Assembly: GCF_035998675.1 (NCBI RefSeq)
Contig: NZ_DASYHI010000024.1
Coordinates: forward strand, 186,001-250,000
Length of the DNA stretch: 64,000 bases
Direction: 5' to 3'
Source: Telluribacter sp035998675
GTDB lineage: Bacteria; Bacteroidota; Bacteroidia; Cytophagales; Spirosomataceae
Shown here: one piece after another, positions 36,326-44,640 of the stretch
Numbering within the stretch: position 1 is the stretch's first letter
Layout of the letters: every line of letters begins with the position of its first letter
Notes under the pieces: generated by a model
Told to the model about the DNA's origin: nothing
What the model saw: only the letters and a program-made list of their open reading frames with translations
The model's database searches: none
Made by a program: the position numbers and the translations under genes

Positions 36326-39313
36326 CTACTCCTGTTTTTTGAGGATGGACGTTTTTATTTCGAGAATAAAGCCAATCGACTGAGCCGCATCCTGCGCTTG
36401 CTTATAATTCTGGTAAGGGCCGGTTGTTACCTGGTAGTTTCCGCCCGCCGGGTCGGCATCCTGAATTTTGACCTGGTACCCGCCGCCCATGAGCTCGCGC
36501 TGGCGCTGGCGGGCGCTGTTGCGGTCTTTAAAACTACCGGCCTGCACGTAGTAGACAGTAGTAGTGCCCGCCGCGGGAGTTTCCTCGGCGATGGCTTTGG
36601 GGGTTGCCGGTTGTTCGGGGGCAACTTTGGTTTCTGTCAAGGCCGGTGTTTCTTTTTTGGGTTCAACCGGTTTAGGTTCAACCACCGTGGGTGCCGTGTC
36701 CCAGTCATCCTGTACGACGAAGAGGGAAGTATCCTGCGCCAGCACCTGGGTAGTATCGGCCAGGGCTATCAGTTCCTGGTCAAAGGCGGAGGAGTCACTG
36801 ACTGAGGGTAGCTCGGCCGCTACGGCTTCTTCGGTGGTCAGAGCGGGGGGTGTAAACCAGTACATCAGGAAGTCCTGACCTTTGGCCCGGGGCGAAATGG
36901 CCCACCAGAGAAAGGCTATGCCAATGACGACACCGACAAACATACTACTTTTGAGCAGCCAGCCATACCGCGAAGCGTGGCGACGTCGGCTATTTCCGGA
37001 TTTGTGGGGAGTCTCTTTCTGCTCCACCTGATTAGTAGGATTCAAGGTTGTTGATTTTGTTTCGTCTACTGATGCGGTTCTGGGGGGCGTGGTAGGGAAC
37101 GTTCTCCAATGGATAGCTTCCGCGTTGTTCGGCAGCGCGTGATTCTGGGAAACCACGGCCGCAGGAATCAGCAGATGCTTCAGCCATTGCCGCAGCGAAG
37201 AGCGGTCGCGGGGTACTTCCCCGATCAGCTCCTCCAGCTGGTCGTGCCGGACCTGGTTCAGGAGTAGCCCAACGGGGGCGGGGGTGGTTTCTACGTAGGT
37301 TTGCAGCGCGTACTGGTCGGAGGTACGCCAAACGGCCGTAGCGTCGGCCACCAGCAGCGAAAATCCGGCCTGTTGTACCCACTGCGTCAGCAGGGGGTAG
37401 TTGAGCAGGGCCGGTAGCTCTACCAGTACAAACTGTACCTGCTCCCAGGCAACGCGGGGTACCTTCTCTTTCAAACTGTCCAGACTGCCCAGGTCGGGTT
37501 GCCACCGGTAAGGTACCACGCCCCCCGCCTGATCCGACAGCCCGTGCGGATTGAACCAAATGGCCTTATCGCCCCCCTGACTTATTTTTTTTTGCAACCG
37601 GGCGGCAAAATGGCTTTTGCCGGTACCTTCCTTTATGCTGAACAGTAGTATCCACACGGGCTGCTGAGCGGTAGTCTGGGCCAGCCGCTTGATCCGGGAC
37701 ACGCACTGGTTGAGGGTACGGTCTTCGATGGTACCGTAGTGGACATAGCTTTTGGAGGTTTCGAGCAACGGCAGCCCCCCCACAAAAGGGAGTCCTACCT
37801 GATTTTCGGCCCGGGTTGATTTTTTGAGCGACCAGTCAAAGTACTCTTTTCCTACTATAAAACCCAGTACCAGCATTAACCCGACCATAAAGGAGGCAAT
37901 GACCAGAATAAGCCGCTTGGAGGGCTCCGGCTGCGCCGGGAACTTGGGCGGGTCAATGATTTTCAGGTTGGTTGACAACAGCAGATTCTGCTCCCGGAGC
38001 TTGCTGACGTTGAGTCCGTGCAGAATTTCGAGGTATTCTTTCTCGGCTACATTAATTTCCCTCTCGAGGCGGCTCAGGCCCGAACCCAGCGGTGCCAGTT
38101 GCTTGTAATGGCGGCCGTGATTCCGCTTTATATCGCTCAGGACCAGCAGGCGGGCTTCGTTTTTATCCACACTCACAAAGGCGTCGATCCAGTCGTCGAA
38201 CATGAGCTTACCCGGCACTCCGTTTTTGGAGTTATTGGTATCGTACAAGTCGTTAATGCTGCTGCGGGTCCGTTGCTCGTACTGCCCGATGCTGTTCTTT
38301 ATCCTTTCAACATCGGCCTGACTGCTCTCCGGGTTCATTTCAAGCATAGCGAGGCGGGAGTTCAGCAGGGATAATGAATCGCGGAGGGAGTTCATCCGCT
38401 GGTTCTTCAGGGCTACATCCTGCCGGATACTCAGCTTGCCCTCCAGGTTTTTCAGGGCCGACTTGGAGGCTTCCAGCTCCGAGCGTACGCTTTGTATTTC
38501 AGTTTCAATGTCGCGTTCCTGCGCCGAGATATTTCGGGTTTGCTCCTCGTAGTTGATAATGTTGTTCTGGCTGGCAAAATCCTTCAGCTTGTTTTCAGAA
38601 CCGGTTAGCCTTTCGCTGGCCGTCCGGAGCTGTTCTTCAAAGTAGGTAACCACGTTGCTGGTTTCGCTCACCTTCATTTCGCGGTATCGCCGCACAAATA
38701 CCGAGGTAATCAGTTCCAGGGTTTGCTTTACTACGGCCGGGTCATTGGCGTAGTAGGTAATCTTGACCATGTCACTGGTGCCCTCGCGAACTACGGTGAG
38801 TTTGGAGGTGATACCCTTTACGCTGTAGGGACCATCCTTGGGGTTCAGCAGTTTTTCGGCAATAACGTTTTTGGAAATCTGGGAGTACCTGTAAATATTC
38901 TCGACGGTCTGGTCTAATGACTGGTAGTTTACTACCTGCCGGATTACTTTTTCGGGTAGTACCTCGTGCAGGTGCCTGATGGTTTCTTCGTTGGCTACGC
39001 TGCGGTCGGTTTTCCGGAGCATCAGGTGCGAAGCCAGCAGCCTGATTCCTACCTCTTCCAGATTGGTGCGCGCCTTCACCGTGTTAATCAGGTTGTCGAA
39101 GGCATTATTAACAGTAAAGTAATCGATTCGGTCGTTATCACCTGATTCCAACGTATATCCTGAGGCTAATCCGGTATAAACCAGTGTGTTGGCCGAAAAT
39201 TCCCGTTTGGTATTCCGCGTCATAAAAAACACGGCTACTGCCAGAGAGGCCGGAAACAGCGCCAACAACCACTTGTGATCCAGGAGTAAACGTATGAATC
39301 GAAGTAAAGACAT
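36326..39313 (-). CDS. Wzc-like chain-length / tyrosine-kinase-like protein fused to a SPOR domain
   Basis: A 995-residue inner-membrane protein that probably controls export and chain length of the polysaccharide. Order: helix 1 (about 14-31), periplasmic Wzz/GNVR region with long coiled coils (about 220-350), helix 2 (467-488), a cytoplasmic P-loop domain (about 550-720), a third helix (790-806), an acidic/proline linker and a C-terminal SPOR domain (918-992, starting VYYVQAGSFKDRNSAR). The P-loop is reduced (SIKEGTGKS) and the Walker B stretch is VLVELPA, with Glu where kinases have Asp; no C-terminal tyrosine cluster is seen. Catalysis is therefore doubtful. SPOR domains bind peptidoglycan with stripped glycan strands, and the third helix would place it in the periplasm. 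This fusion is unusual. Confidence 0.9.
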   Translation of the reverse strand: MSLLRFIRLLLDHKWLLALFPASLAVAVFFMTRNTKREFSANTLVYTGLASGYTLESGDNDRIDYFTVNNAFDNLINTVKARTNLEEVGIRLLASHLMLRKTDRSVANEETIRHLHEVLPEKVIRQVVNYQSLDQTVENIYRYSQISKNVIAEKLLNPKDGPYSVKGITSKLTVVREGTSDMVKITYYANDPAVVKQTLELITSVFVRRYREMKVSETSNVVTYFEEQLRTASERLTGSENKLKDFASQNNIINYEEQTRNISAQERDIETEIQSVRSELEASKSALKNLEGKLSIRQDVALKNQRMNSLRDSLSLLNSRLAMLEMNPESSQADVERIKNSIGQYEQRTRSSINDLYDTNNSKNGVPGKLMFDDWIDAFVSVDKNEARLLVLSDIKRNHGRHYKQLAPLGSGLSRLEREINVAEKEYLEILHGLNVSKLREQNLLLSTNLKIIDPPKFPAQPEPSKRLILVIASFMVGLMLVLGFIVGKEYFDWSLKKSTRAENQVGLPFVGGLPLLETSKSYVHYGTIEDRTLNQCVSRIKRLAQTTAQQPVWILLFSIKEGTGKSHFAARLQKKISQGGDKAIWFNPHGLSDQAGGVVPYRWQPDLGSLDSLKEKVPRVAWEQVQFVLVELPALLNYPLLTQWVQQAGFSLLVADATAVWRTSDQYALQTYVETTPAPVGLLLNQVRHDQLEELIGEVPRDRSSLRQWLKHLLIPAAVVSQNHALPNNAEAIHWRTFPTTPPRTASVDETKSTTLNPTNQVEQKETPHKSGNSRRRHASRYGWLLKSSMFVGVVIGIAFLWWAISPRAKGQDFLMYWFTPPALTTEEAVAAELPSVSDSSAFDQELIALADTTQVLAQDTSLFVVQDDWDTAPTVVEPKPVEPKKETPALTETKVAPEQPATPKAIAEETPAAGTTTVYYVQAGSFKDRNSARQRQRELMGGGYQVKIQDADPAGGNYQVTTGPYQNYKQAQDAAQSIGFILEIKTSILKKQE

Positions 39314-39319
39314 GAATTT

Positions 39320-40042
39320 TTAGTATAGCTTCAACCCGGACAGCGCTTCCAGGGATTTTATATTTTCGTATAAATACTGCTTGGCAACTTCGTATTCGGC
39401 AGCAGCCCTTGATGATATTTCTATGATTCGGGACAGGTCGGCTACGGAGGTACTTCCTTCCTCAAATTCTTTCTCGGCCATCTGCCGGTTCAGTTGGGTG
39501 GTTTGCTTGGCTTCACTTTTTATCCGGAGCAGGTTTTGGGCGGTCTGGATGGCATAGTACCTCGTTATGACCGCCAGTTCAACCTCTTGCTCGGAAGCTT
39601 CCTTTCTTTCCAGGGCCTCCTGACTTTCGTACTCGGCCATTTTAACTTCACTTTTCCGGCCTACTATATCAAGCGCCGACACCCGTACATTGAAGGCGGC
39701 CCGGTACCCGTTGTTGACGTTACGAAAAGCGTCGACGGTACCCGACGGCTGCTGTAGTATAAGCGCCTGATTGCCCAGCCCCAGCTGTAAGTCTATACCC
39801 AGCCCTTCCATCCATTCGCGTTTTTTGTATTCCAGGTTGTACAAACTCCTGTTCATGGAAGCGTCCTGCATACGCACAGAAGGGGCGTTCCGAATGGCCA
39901 TATCCACTACTTTTTTGAGCGGGGGCAGTGTAATCATCATTTCGCCGGACCCATTGGCAGGCGATTGGGCCCACGTGCCGGTCCAGACTATGCTACTTAC
40001 TACAAGTACTATCCACGTTGTAATACCCCGGACTTTTTTCAT
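39320..40042 (-). CDS. half-size TolC-like outer-membrane efflux protein
   Basis: A 240-residue exported protein with signal peptide (ending GTWAQ). One outer-membrane-efflux repeat is seen: VVDMAIRNAPSVRMQDA, a pair of strand-like stretches (LGLGNQALILQQ, AAFNVRVSALDIVG), then long helices (EVKMAEYESQEALERK, ITRYYAIQTAQNLLRIKSEA) ending ALSGLKLY. TolC has two such repeats and about 430-490 residues, so this is half size. It overlaps the transferase gene by four bases (ATGA) and precedes the Wzc-like gene, so it may be the outer-membrane or periplasmic duct; no Wza homologue is in the window. Confidence 0.8.
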   Translation of the reverse strand: MKKVRGITTWIVLVVSSIVWTGTWAQSPANGSGEMMITLPPLKKVVDMAIRNAPSVRMQDASMNRSLYNLEYKKREWMEGLGIDLQLGLGNQALILQQPSGTVDAFRNVNNGYRAAFNVRVSALDIVGRKSEVKMAEYESQEALERKEASEQEVELAVITRYYAIQTAQNLLRIKSEAKQTTQLNRQMAEKEFEEGSTSVADLSRIIEISSRAAAEYEVAKQYLYENIKSLEALSGLKLY

Positions 40043-41256
40043 ACGTTTTCGGATTGAAATAATGCCGGAATCGTCTTGAGTATGATGCTCATATCCATCC
40101 CGAAAGAAAAGTTTTGTACGTAACGGATATCCAGCTGAACGCGCTCTTCTTCTGACATATCGGCCTTACCTTTTCCGCGCTTGGTTACCTGCCATAGACC
40201 CGTAAGGCCGGCCGGCCCCGCAAACCGTAGTATATGCTCGTCGGTTGTGAGTTTTTCGGCTTCGTAAAGGGGCAAAGGACGGTTACCGACCAAACACATA
40301 TCTCCTTTGAAAATATTGAACAGCTGAGGCAGTTCATCCAGGCTGGTATTGCGCAGAAACCGGCCAATGCGCGTAATCCGGGGATCGTTCTGAAATTTCA
40401 TGAAAGCAGCCTTGGCTTCTTTTTCTTCCAGATACTGTTTTTCACATACCTGCTTGCCGTCCAGAAACAGCATGTGACGGCACTGGCCGTTGTTCCGGCA
40501 CTTATCGCAGAGGGTAATGTTGTCTTGAGCCGCCTTTAATTCCTCCTGCTTATTGTACATATTCAGGGAGGCCATTTTTTTGATGAGCTGGTCGGCGTCG
40601 GTACGCATGGTCCGGAACTTGTACAGCTCAAAAATTTTATAGCCGGCACCCACCCGCTTGGACTTGTACACAATGGGGCCTTTGGAGTCCAGCTTGATAA
40701 GAGCCGCTATCAGCAGCAGCAGGGGCGAGAGCATCAGCAGGGCGGTACCGGTTGCCAGTACGTCAATGGCGCGTTTCCAGAGCGGCGTCTGCACATGAAG
40801 TACCGATACCTTCTGGGAGGCTTTCATGGCTGCGTAGTGCTGCCGCTTCACAAAGTAATGCAGGCGGGTGAGCAGGTCGCCCCGGTCAAAATTGCTCGGG
40901 AATATATCGTCTACTTTCATCCTTCTTGCTTCCTGGATTAACTCGGGCGTAAGGCGTTCGACGGTCAGGATGGTGGGTATCTTGCGTAACCAGGCACTAT
41001 TGTGAATAGCTTCCAGGAGTGGTTTGCCGCCTGCCTCCAGGCTGGCAATTACCGCATCGGCCGGGTAGTGTTCTTCGAGTGCCTTCAGCGCGCCTCTCAT
41101 GGTATCAAAGTACTCAATCTGCAAGCGGTCACCAAAGTTTTCGATAAACCGGATGCTCTGTTCGTAGTCTTTATTAAGGTATACGACTCTCAGAAGAGCA
41201 GGCATTATGGCGATCTCTGATTTATTATGTGTAGCAATGGAGGTGAGTGTTTCCAT
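40039..41256 (-). CDS. polyprenyl-phosphate sugar phosphotransferase with degenerate receiver domain
   Basis: Starts the repeat unit by moving a sugar-phosphate to the lipid carrier. The 405 residues begin with a receiver-like domain (about 20-138) that has lost its key residues: the phospho-aspartate position is S72 (VIASLEAGG) and the conserved lysine region reads IFPSNF. The C-terminal part is the bacterial sugar transferase: KRAIDV (161-166), one re-entrant helix (168-188), KFRTM, and the catalytic pair D307-E308 in SLDELPQL, then VGNRPLP. Between KFRTM and DPRITRIGRFLR is an insertion with four cysteines, C250, C253, C259 and C271, spaced like a metal site. It follows the receiver gene by six bases. 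Confidence 0.92.
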   Translation of the reverse strand: METLTSIATHNKSEIAIMPALLRVVYLNKDYEQSIRFIENFGDRLQIEYFDTMRGALKALEEHYPADAVIASLEAGGKPLLEAIHNSAWLRKIPTILTVERLTPELIQEARRMKVDDIFPSNFDRGDLLTRLHYFVKRQHYAAMKASQKVSVLHVQTPLWKRAIDVLATGTALLMLSPLLLLIAALIKLDSKGPIVYKSKRVGAGYKIFELYKFRTMRTDADQLIKKMASLNMYNKQEELKAAQDNITLCDKCRNNGQCRHMLFLDGKQVCEKQYLEEKEAKAAFMKFQNDPRITRIGRFLRNTSLDELPQLFNIFKGDMCLVGNRPLPLYEAEKLTTDEHILRFAGPAGLTGLWQVTKRGKGKADMSEEERVQLDIRYVQNFSFGMDMSIILKTIPALFQSENV

Positions 41257-41262
41257 GGGGTG

Positions 41263-41658
41263 TTAGTTATGAGAATAGCGATTGATACGTCGTAAAATAG
41301 CGTTGACTTTGGCTACTACTTCCATGGGGTTGAATGGCTTAAGCATAAAGTCATCGGCCCCCAGGTTGAGGCATTGAATCCGCTCGCTGCTTTCGTCGGT
41401 ACCGGATAGTATAATAATAGGGATGTCACTGTAGAGGTTGCTGGCTCTGACGACCCGCACAAATTCCTTTCCGTTGAGGTTAGGCATGTTCAGATCGGCA
41501 ATGATCATATCTACGTTGTATCCTTCTTCCAGCCAGGCCATGCCCTCCATGCCATCCCCTTTTGTTACGACCTGGAAGTCTTTCCTCAGAAAATGCTCCA
41601 GTACTTTACTGGTACTAGGTTCATCGTCTATGAGCAATAAGCTTTTTGGGTAGTTCAT
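41263..41658 (-). CDS. stand-alone response-regulator receiver protein
   Basis: A 131-residue single receiver domain with no output part, so it probably acts by protein contact or as a phosphate relay. The acidic pair is D11-D12 (LLIDDEP), the phospho-aspartate is D55 (IIADLNMPNLNG), with T/S in IILSGT and K107 in FMLKPFNP. The ATG at 41658 gives the family N-terminus; an upstream start overlaps the ligase gene and adds unrelated residues. It is inside the polysaccharide operon, 25 bases after the ligase and directly before the transferase carrying the degenerate receiver. Confidence 0.93.
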   Translation of the reverse strand: MNYPKSLLLIDDEPSTSKVLEHFLRKDFQVVTKGDGMEGMAWLEEGYNVDMIIADLNMPNLNGKEFVRVVRASNLYSDIPIIILSGTDESSERIQCLNLGADDFMLKPFNPMEVVAKVNAILRRINRYSHN

Positions 41659-41683
41659 AGGATTAGTGAGAAAAAATTGTTTT

Positions 41684-43135
41684 TCAGTATAGTGTATGTT
41701 TATTGAGCGGTATTTTCTGTTCCTGTAAGCTTTGGTCGTGGCGGTTTCGTGTAAATAGGTACAGAAAGCCAATACTCATGTATAGTATGGTACCCGTCGG
41801 AATTTGTCCCAGTACCTGATTCCCGTAGCTGGCGACGGCAATGCCCGTCAGGCCCGCGTATAGCCCCAGCAGTTGTTGTCGCTGTAGGGTAGAGGGCATG
41901 GCCCATAATTTTTTAAAAAAGTAAAACAGGAAAAACAGGATCATTCCCAGGTGCAGTATCAGCCCAATAATGCCTGTTTCAGCCCATATCTTTACATACC
42001 AGCTGTCGGTGGGGGTTTGAGCCAGTACCGTATTGGGGCTAAACTTTAGACCCCAGTAACCAGCCGAACCAATTCCGCCTCCCAGCGGCCGCGAAGCCAG
42101 GTAGGTAGCCAGCTTCTTCTGGTTTTCCAGGCGTACCATGAGCGAGGGTTCGTTGGGGTCAAGCGCGCTGCGCATACGCTGTACCTGGTAGTTGCTCTGC
42201 CCGATATACGTAAACTTCAGCATACCGAACAGCAGGAACGCCGCCAGCCCTCCCACTACCAGCAGCCTGAAGTTGCGTGCCATGAGCAGGTAAACCGCAA
42301 ACCCTGACAAGGGCACAAAAAGCGCCCCACGGGTACCCGATATAAGCATAGCATAAAAACATAACAAACAGGTAACTATATAGAAGGCCCGTTTTTTCAG
42401 CGGAAAAGCCCCCAGGCTCATAACCAGGCTGGCCAGACCGGCGTGGGCCATGGCGGCTCCAAACTGGCCCGCATCGGAATAAAATGAAAAAACCCGCAAA
42501 CGGCCTTGGAGTAAATGCGTCGAGGCATTGCCGGCGTTAAGCCAGGCCTGCTCGGCGGCATCTACCCCCCATATAAATTGTTTTGTACCGTACAGGGCAG
42601 CTATACACGACCACCCGAACCATATCGTAATGAATCTATTCAAATGCTTCTCGTGGTTCATCTGCTCCATGACCAGCAGTACCGTCAGGACCAGGTACAG
42701 GGCTACCCCACGGATGGCATAAAACCAGGCAGTCATACTACGCGCCTCCGGGTTAACTACCTCAATGAGACAGTACACTACCCATATGCCAATTGCGATT
42801 AGTACCGGGTTGCGACGCAGCATAGGCCACTGTCGGGTGTCGAACCGGTAGAAAAACTCCGCTCCCAGTGTCAGCACCAGCAGGGCGTCAACGGCCAGCC
42901 CCAGCGGGGCCGATATGTACCGGGTCAGGCCTATGGCTACAAATGACACCACCAGTACCGAGTATAACCCTACTACCGGTACTTTGAAAATCCACACCAG
43001 GTATGCGATAGCCAAAGGCAGACCCAGCAGGGCTACTATTGCCAGTAATTGCCCTTTAGTAATAGCTGCCGCCAGCGCCGCTATGAGCACCAGCAACAGT
43101 AAAACGTGTAAAAGATGACGCAAGCCCAGGGCCAT
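41684..43135 (-). CDS. O-antigen ligase / Wzy-type polymerase family membrane protein
   Basis: A 483-residue membrane protein with about 12 helices and one long periplasmic loop, of the O-antigen ligase family. It could polymerise repeat units (Wzy role) or attach chains. The central region has the family's GTRGALFVPLSGF and the loop with VRLENQKKLATYLASRPLGGGIG. The open frame runs to 43567, but the extra 144 residues are polar, His-rich and overlap the divergent HPt gene; the ATG at 43135 opens directly on the first helix (MALGLRHLLHVLLLLVLIA in part). It is first in the minus-strand polysaccharide arm. Confidence 0.85.
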   Translation of the reverse strand: MALGLRHLLHVLLLLVLIAALAAAITKGQLLAIVALLGLPLAIAYLVWIFKVPVVGLYSVLVVSFVAIGLTRYISAPLGLAVDALLVLTLGAEFFYRFDTRQWPMLRRNPVLIAIGIWVVYCLIEVVNPEARSMTAWFYAIRGVALYLVLTVLLVMEQMNHEKHLNRFITIWFGWSCIAALYGTKQFIWGVDAAEQAWLNAGNASTHLLQGRLRVFSFYSDAGQFGAAMAHAGLASLVMSLGAFPLKKRAFYIVTCLLCFYAMLISGTRGALFVPLSGFAVYLLMARNFRLLVVGGLAAFLLFGMLKFTYIGQSNYQVQRMRSALDPNEPSLMVRLENQKKLATYLASRPLGGGIGSAGYWGLKFSPNTVLAQTPTDSWYVKIWAETGIIGLILHLGMILFFLFYFFKKLWAMPSTLQRQQLLGLYAGLTGIAVASYGNQVLGQIPTGTILYMSIGFLYLFTRNRHDQSLQEQKIPLNKHTLY

Positions 43136-43404
43136 AGGTGCTGTCTGAATGAATTGGTAGATGATAAAACACGCCTTCTTTCGGGTCTGGTGTGGTTGGT
43201 AAAGGGCAAAAATTAAGGTACTTCCCGGCCGTCCTCCTACCGCTTGCTTCCCTACTGACTGTGCCGTATCGTCGGCGGACCAGGTTCTAAACCCGTTTTG
43301 TAGCAATAATTTTGCCAATTCTATACCCGATAAAATATATCCTGTCTGGCAGATTGCTGTTTCATAAATGATTTTTGTATTTTGCTCTCGAAAAGAACCG
43401 TGAC

Positions 43405-43776
43405 ATGAATAGCCTAGATTTTCCAGAGACCTTAGATAGAGTACTATTAAAGGATATATATGATGATGATGCTGAATACGCTTACCTGATGTTTGGATTG
43501 TTTCTGACCGAGATTGTCCCGCAGATATATACTTTGAGACAGGTGGCTGAGCAGCAGAACTGGCCACTCCTGCGCCAGATAGCGCACAAAATCAAGCCTA
43601 CCTTCGGTATGGTGGGGGTGCCGCAGATGGAGCAATTCTTTGATAAACTGGAAGCCGAAACACAACTACAATCGGCCAGAGCTATAATTAATAGTATTGA
43701 TGAAAAATTGGCTCAGGTTTTGCCGGTAGTTCAAACAACCTACGCTCATCTAAAAAATCTTCAGGATGAAAATTAA
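43405..43776 (+). CDS. HPt-domain phosphotransfer protein
   Basis: A 123-residue helical HPt protein. H61 in IAHKIKPTFGMVG is the predicted phosphorylation site. The chain is similar in length and motif to the HPt at 28257, so the two look paralogous. The start at 43405 (MNSLDFPE) is preferred to one ten codons upstream. The LytTR response regulator begins 8 bases after its stop, so they are co-transcribed. It is divergent from the O-antigen ligase operon. Confidence 0.87.
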   Translation: MNSLDFPETLDRVLLKDIYDDDAEYAYLMFGLFLTEIVPQIYTLRQVAEQQNWPLLRQIAHKIKPTFGMVGVPQMEQFFDKLEAETQLQSARAIINSIDEKLAQVLPVVQTTYAHLKNLQDEN

Positions 43777-43784
43777 CCTTCGGG

Positions 43785-44477
43785 ATGAAAATTAACTGTT
43801 TGATTGTGGATGACGAGTCCATGGCACGTCAGTCGCTGGAGCGTCTTTGCACAAAACGACCTGAACTTACTGTTATGCACGTTTGTACCAACGGCAATGA
43901 GGCCCTGCAGATAGTAGAGTCCCGGACCGTTGACCTGATGTTTCTGGACGTAGAGATGCCCGGACTTACGGGTTTGGAACTTCTGGACCTGCTTCCCTAT
44001 TCGATGCCGGTTGTCCTGACTACCTCCAAAACAGAATATGCTTTTGCCGCCTTCCAGTACCAGGTCATTGACTACCTCAAGAAACCCATTACCCTGCCCC
44101 GTTTTAACCAGGCCGTCGATAAGGTAGTAGATACCATCAAAGCGGCTCCCGCCACACCTCCTCCCACCAACGATATTTACGTACGTACCGACGGGCGTTT
44201 TGTAAGGCTTGCTTTTGACGATATTCTCTACGTGGAAAATACGGGCGACTACGTCAAGATCCGGATGAATTCGCACACCCACGTAGTACATACCACCATG
44301 AAAAACCTGGAAGAGAAGCTGGACCCACGGCGCTTCCTGCGGGTACACAGAACCTTTATCGTAAACCTGAGCCGCATTATTGATATTGAAGAAAACACCC
44401 TGGTGATAGCCGACAAGGTTATACCCATTAGCCGGGCCAACAAGGCCGAACTGATGAACCGCATCAATATTCTCTAA
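43785..44477 (+). CDS. LytTR-family response regulator
   Basis: A 230-residue transcription factor. The N-terminal receiver has D9-D10 (LIVDDES), phospho-aspartate D55 (LMFLDVEMPGLTG) and lysine in YLKKPI. After a proline-rich linker the LytTR DNA-binding domain (about 130-230) shows VRLAFDDILYVENTGDYVKI and RFLRVHRTFIVNLSRI. LytTR proteins usually bind direct repeats upstream of envelope and polysaccharide genes, so it is a candidate regulator of the adjacent cluster. No LytS-type kinase is nearby; the HPt upstream may be its phosphodonor. Confidence 0.95.
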   Translation: MKINCLIVDDESMARQSLERLCTKRPELTVMHVCTNGNEALQIVESRTVDLMFLDVEMPGLTGLELLDLLPYSMPVVLTTSKTEYAFAAFQYQVIDYLKKPITLPRFNQAVDKVVDTIKAAPATPPPTNDIYVRTDGRFVRLAFDDILYVENTGDYVKIRMNSHTHVVHTTMKNLEEKLDPRRFLRVHRTFIVNLSRIIDIEENTLVIADKVIPISRANKAELMNRINIL

Positions 44478-44569
44478 GGTTTCATTTCTATGAATTGAAA
44501 TAAATACTACTCCTTTGCTGCCTTAGTGCTACTAAAACCTGTCTTTCGTACAGAATGGTCGGTTTACAA

Positions 44570-44600
44570 TTTGAGAATTGGTCGTGTTTCTCTAATTTTA
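44570..44600 (+). promoter_or_regulatory. candidate promoter of pdhB
   Basis: TTTG (44570-44573) followed after 19 nt by TAATTTTA (44593-44600), one base off TAnnTTTG. The ATG is 41 bases further. Confidence 0.45.
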
Positions 44601-44640
44601 CCCTGTTTTTCACGTAATCATTACACAGAAACCAATTCTG

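Noticed and set aside
36326..39313. Calling the Wzc-like protein an active tyrosine kinase
   Set aside because: The P-loop is altered, Walker B has Glu in place of Asp and there is no C-terminal tyrosine cluster.
43340..43404. Possible promoter TTG-21-TATTTTGC before the second HPt gene
   Set aside because: Spacing fits but the -7 part matches only six of the eight consensus positions.
43136..43567. N-terminal extension of the O-antigen ligase frame
   Set aside because: The extra residues are polar, overlap the divergent HPt start, and the ATG at 43135 opens directly on a helix.
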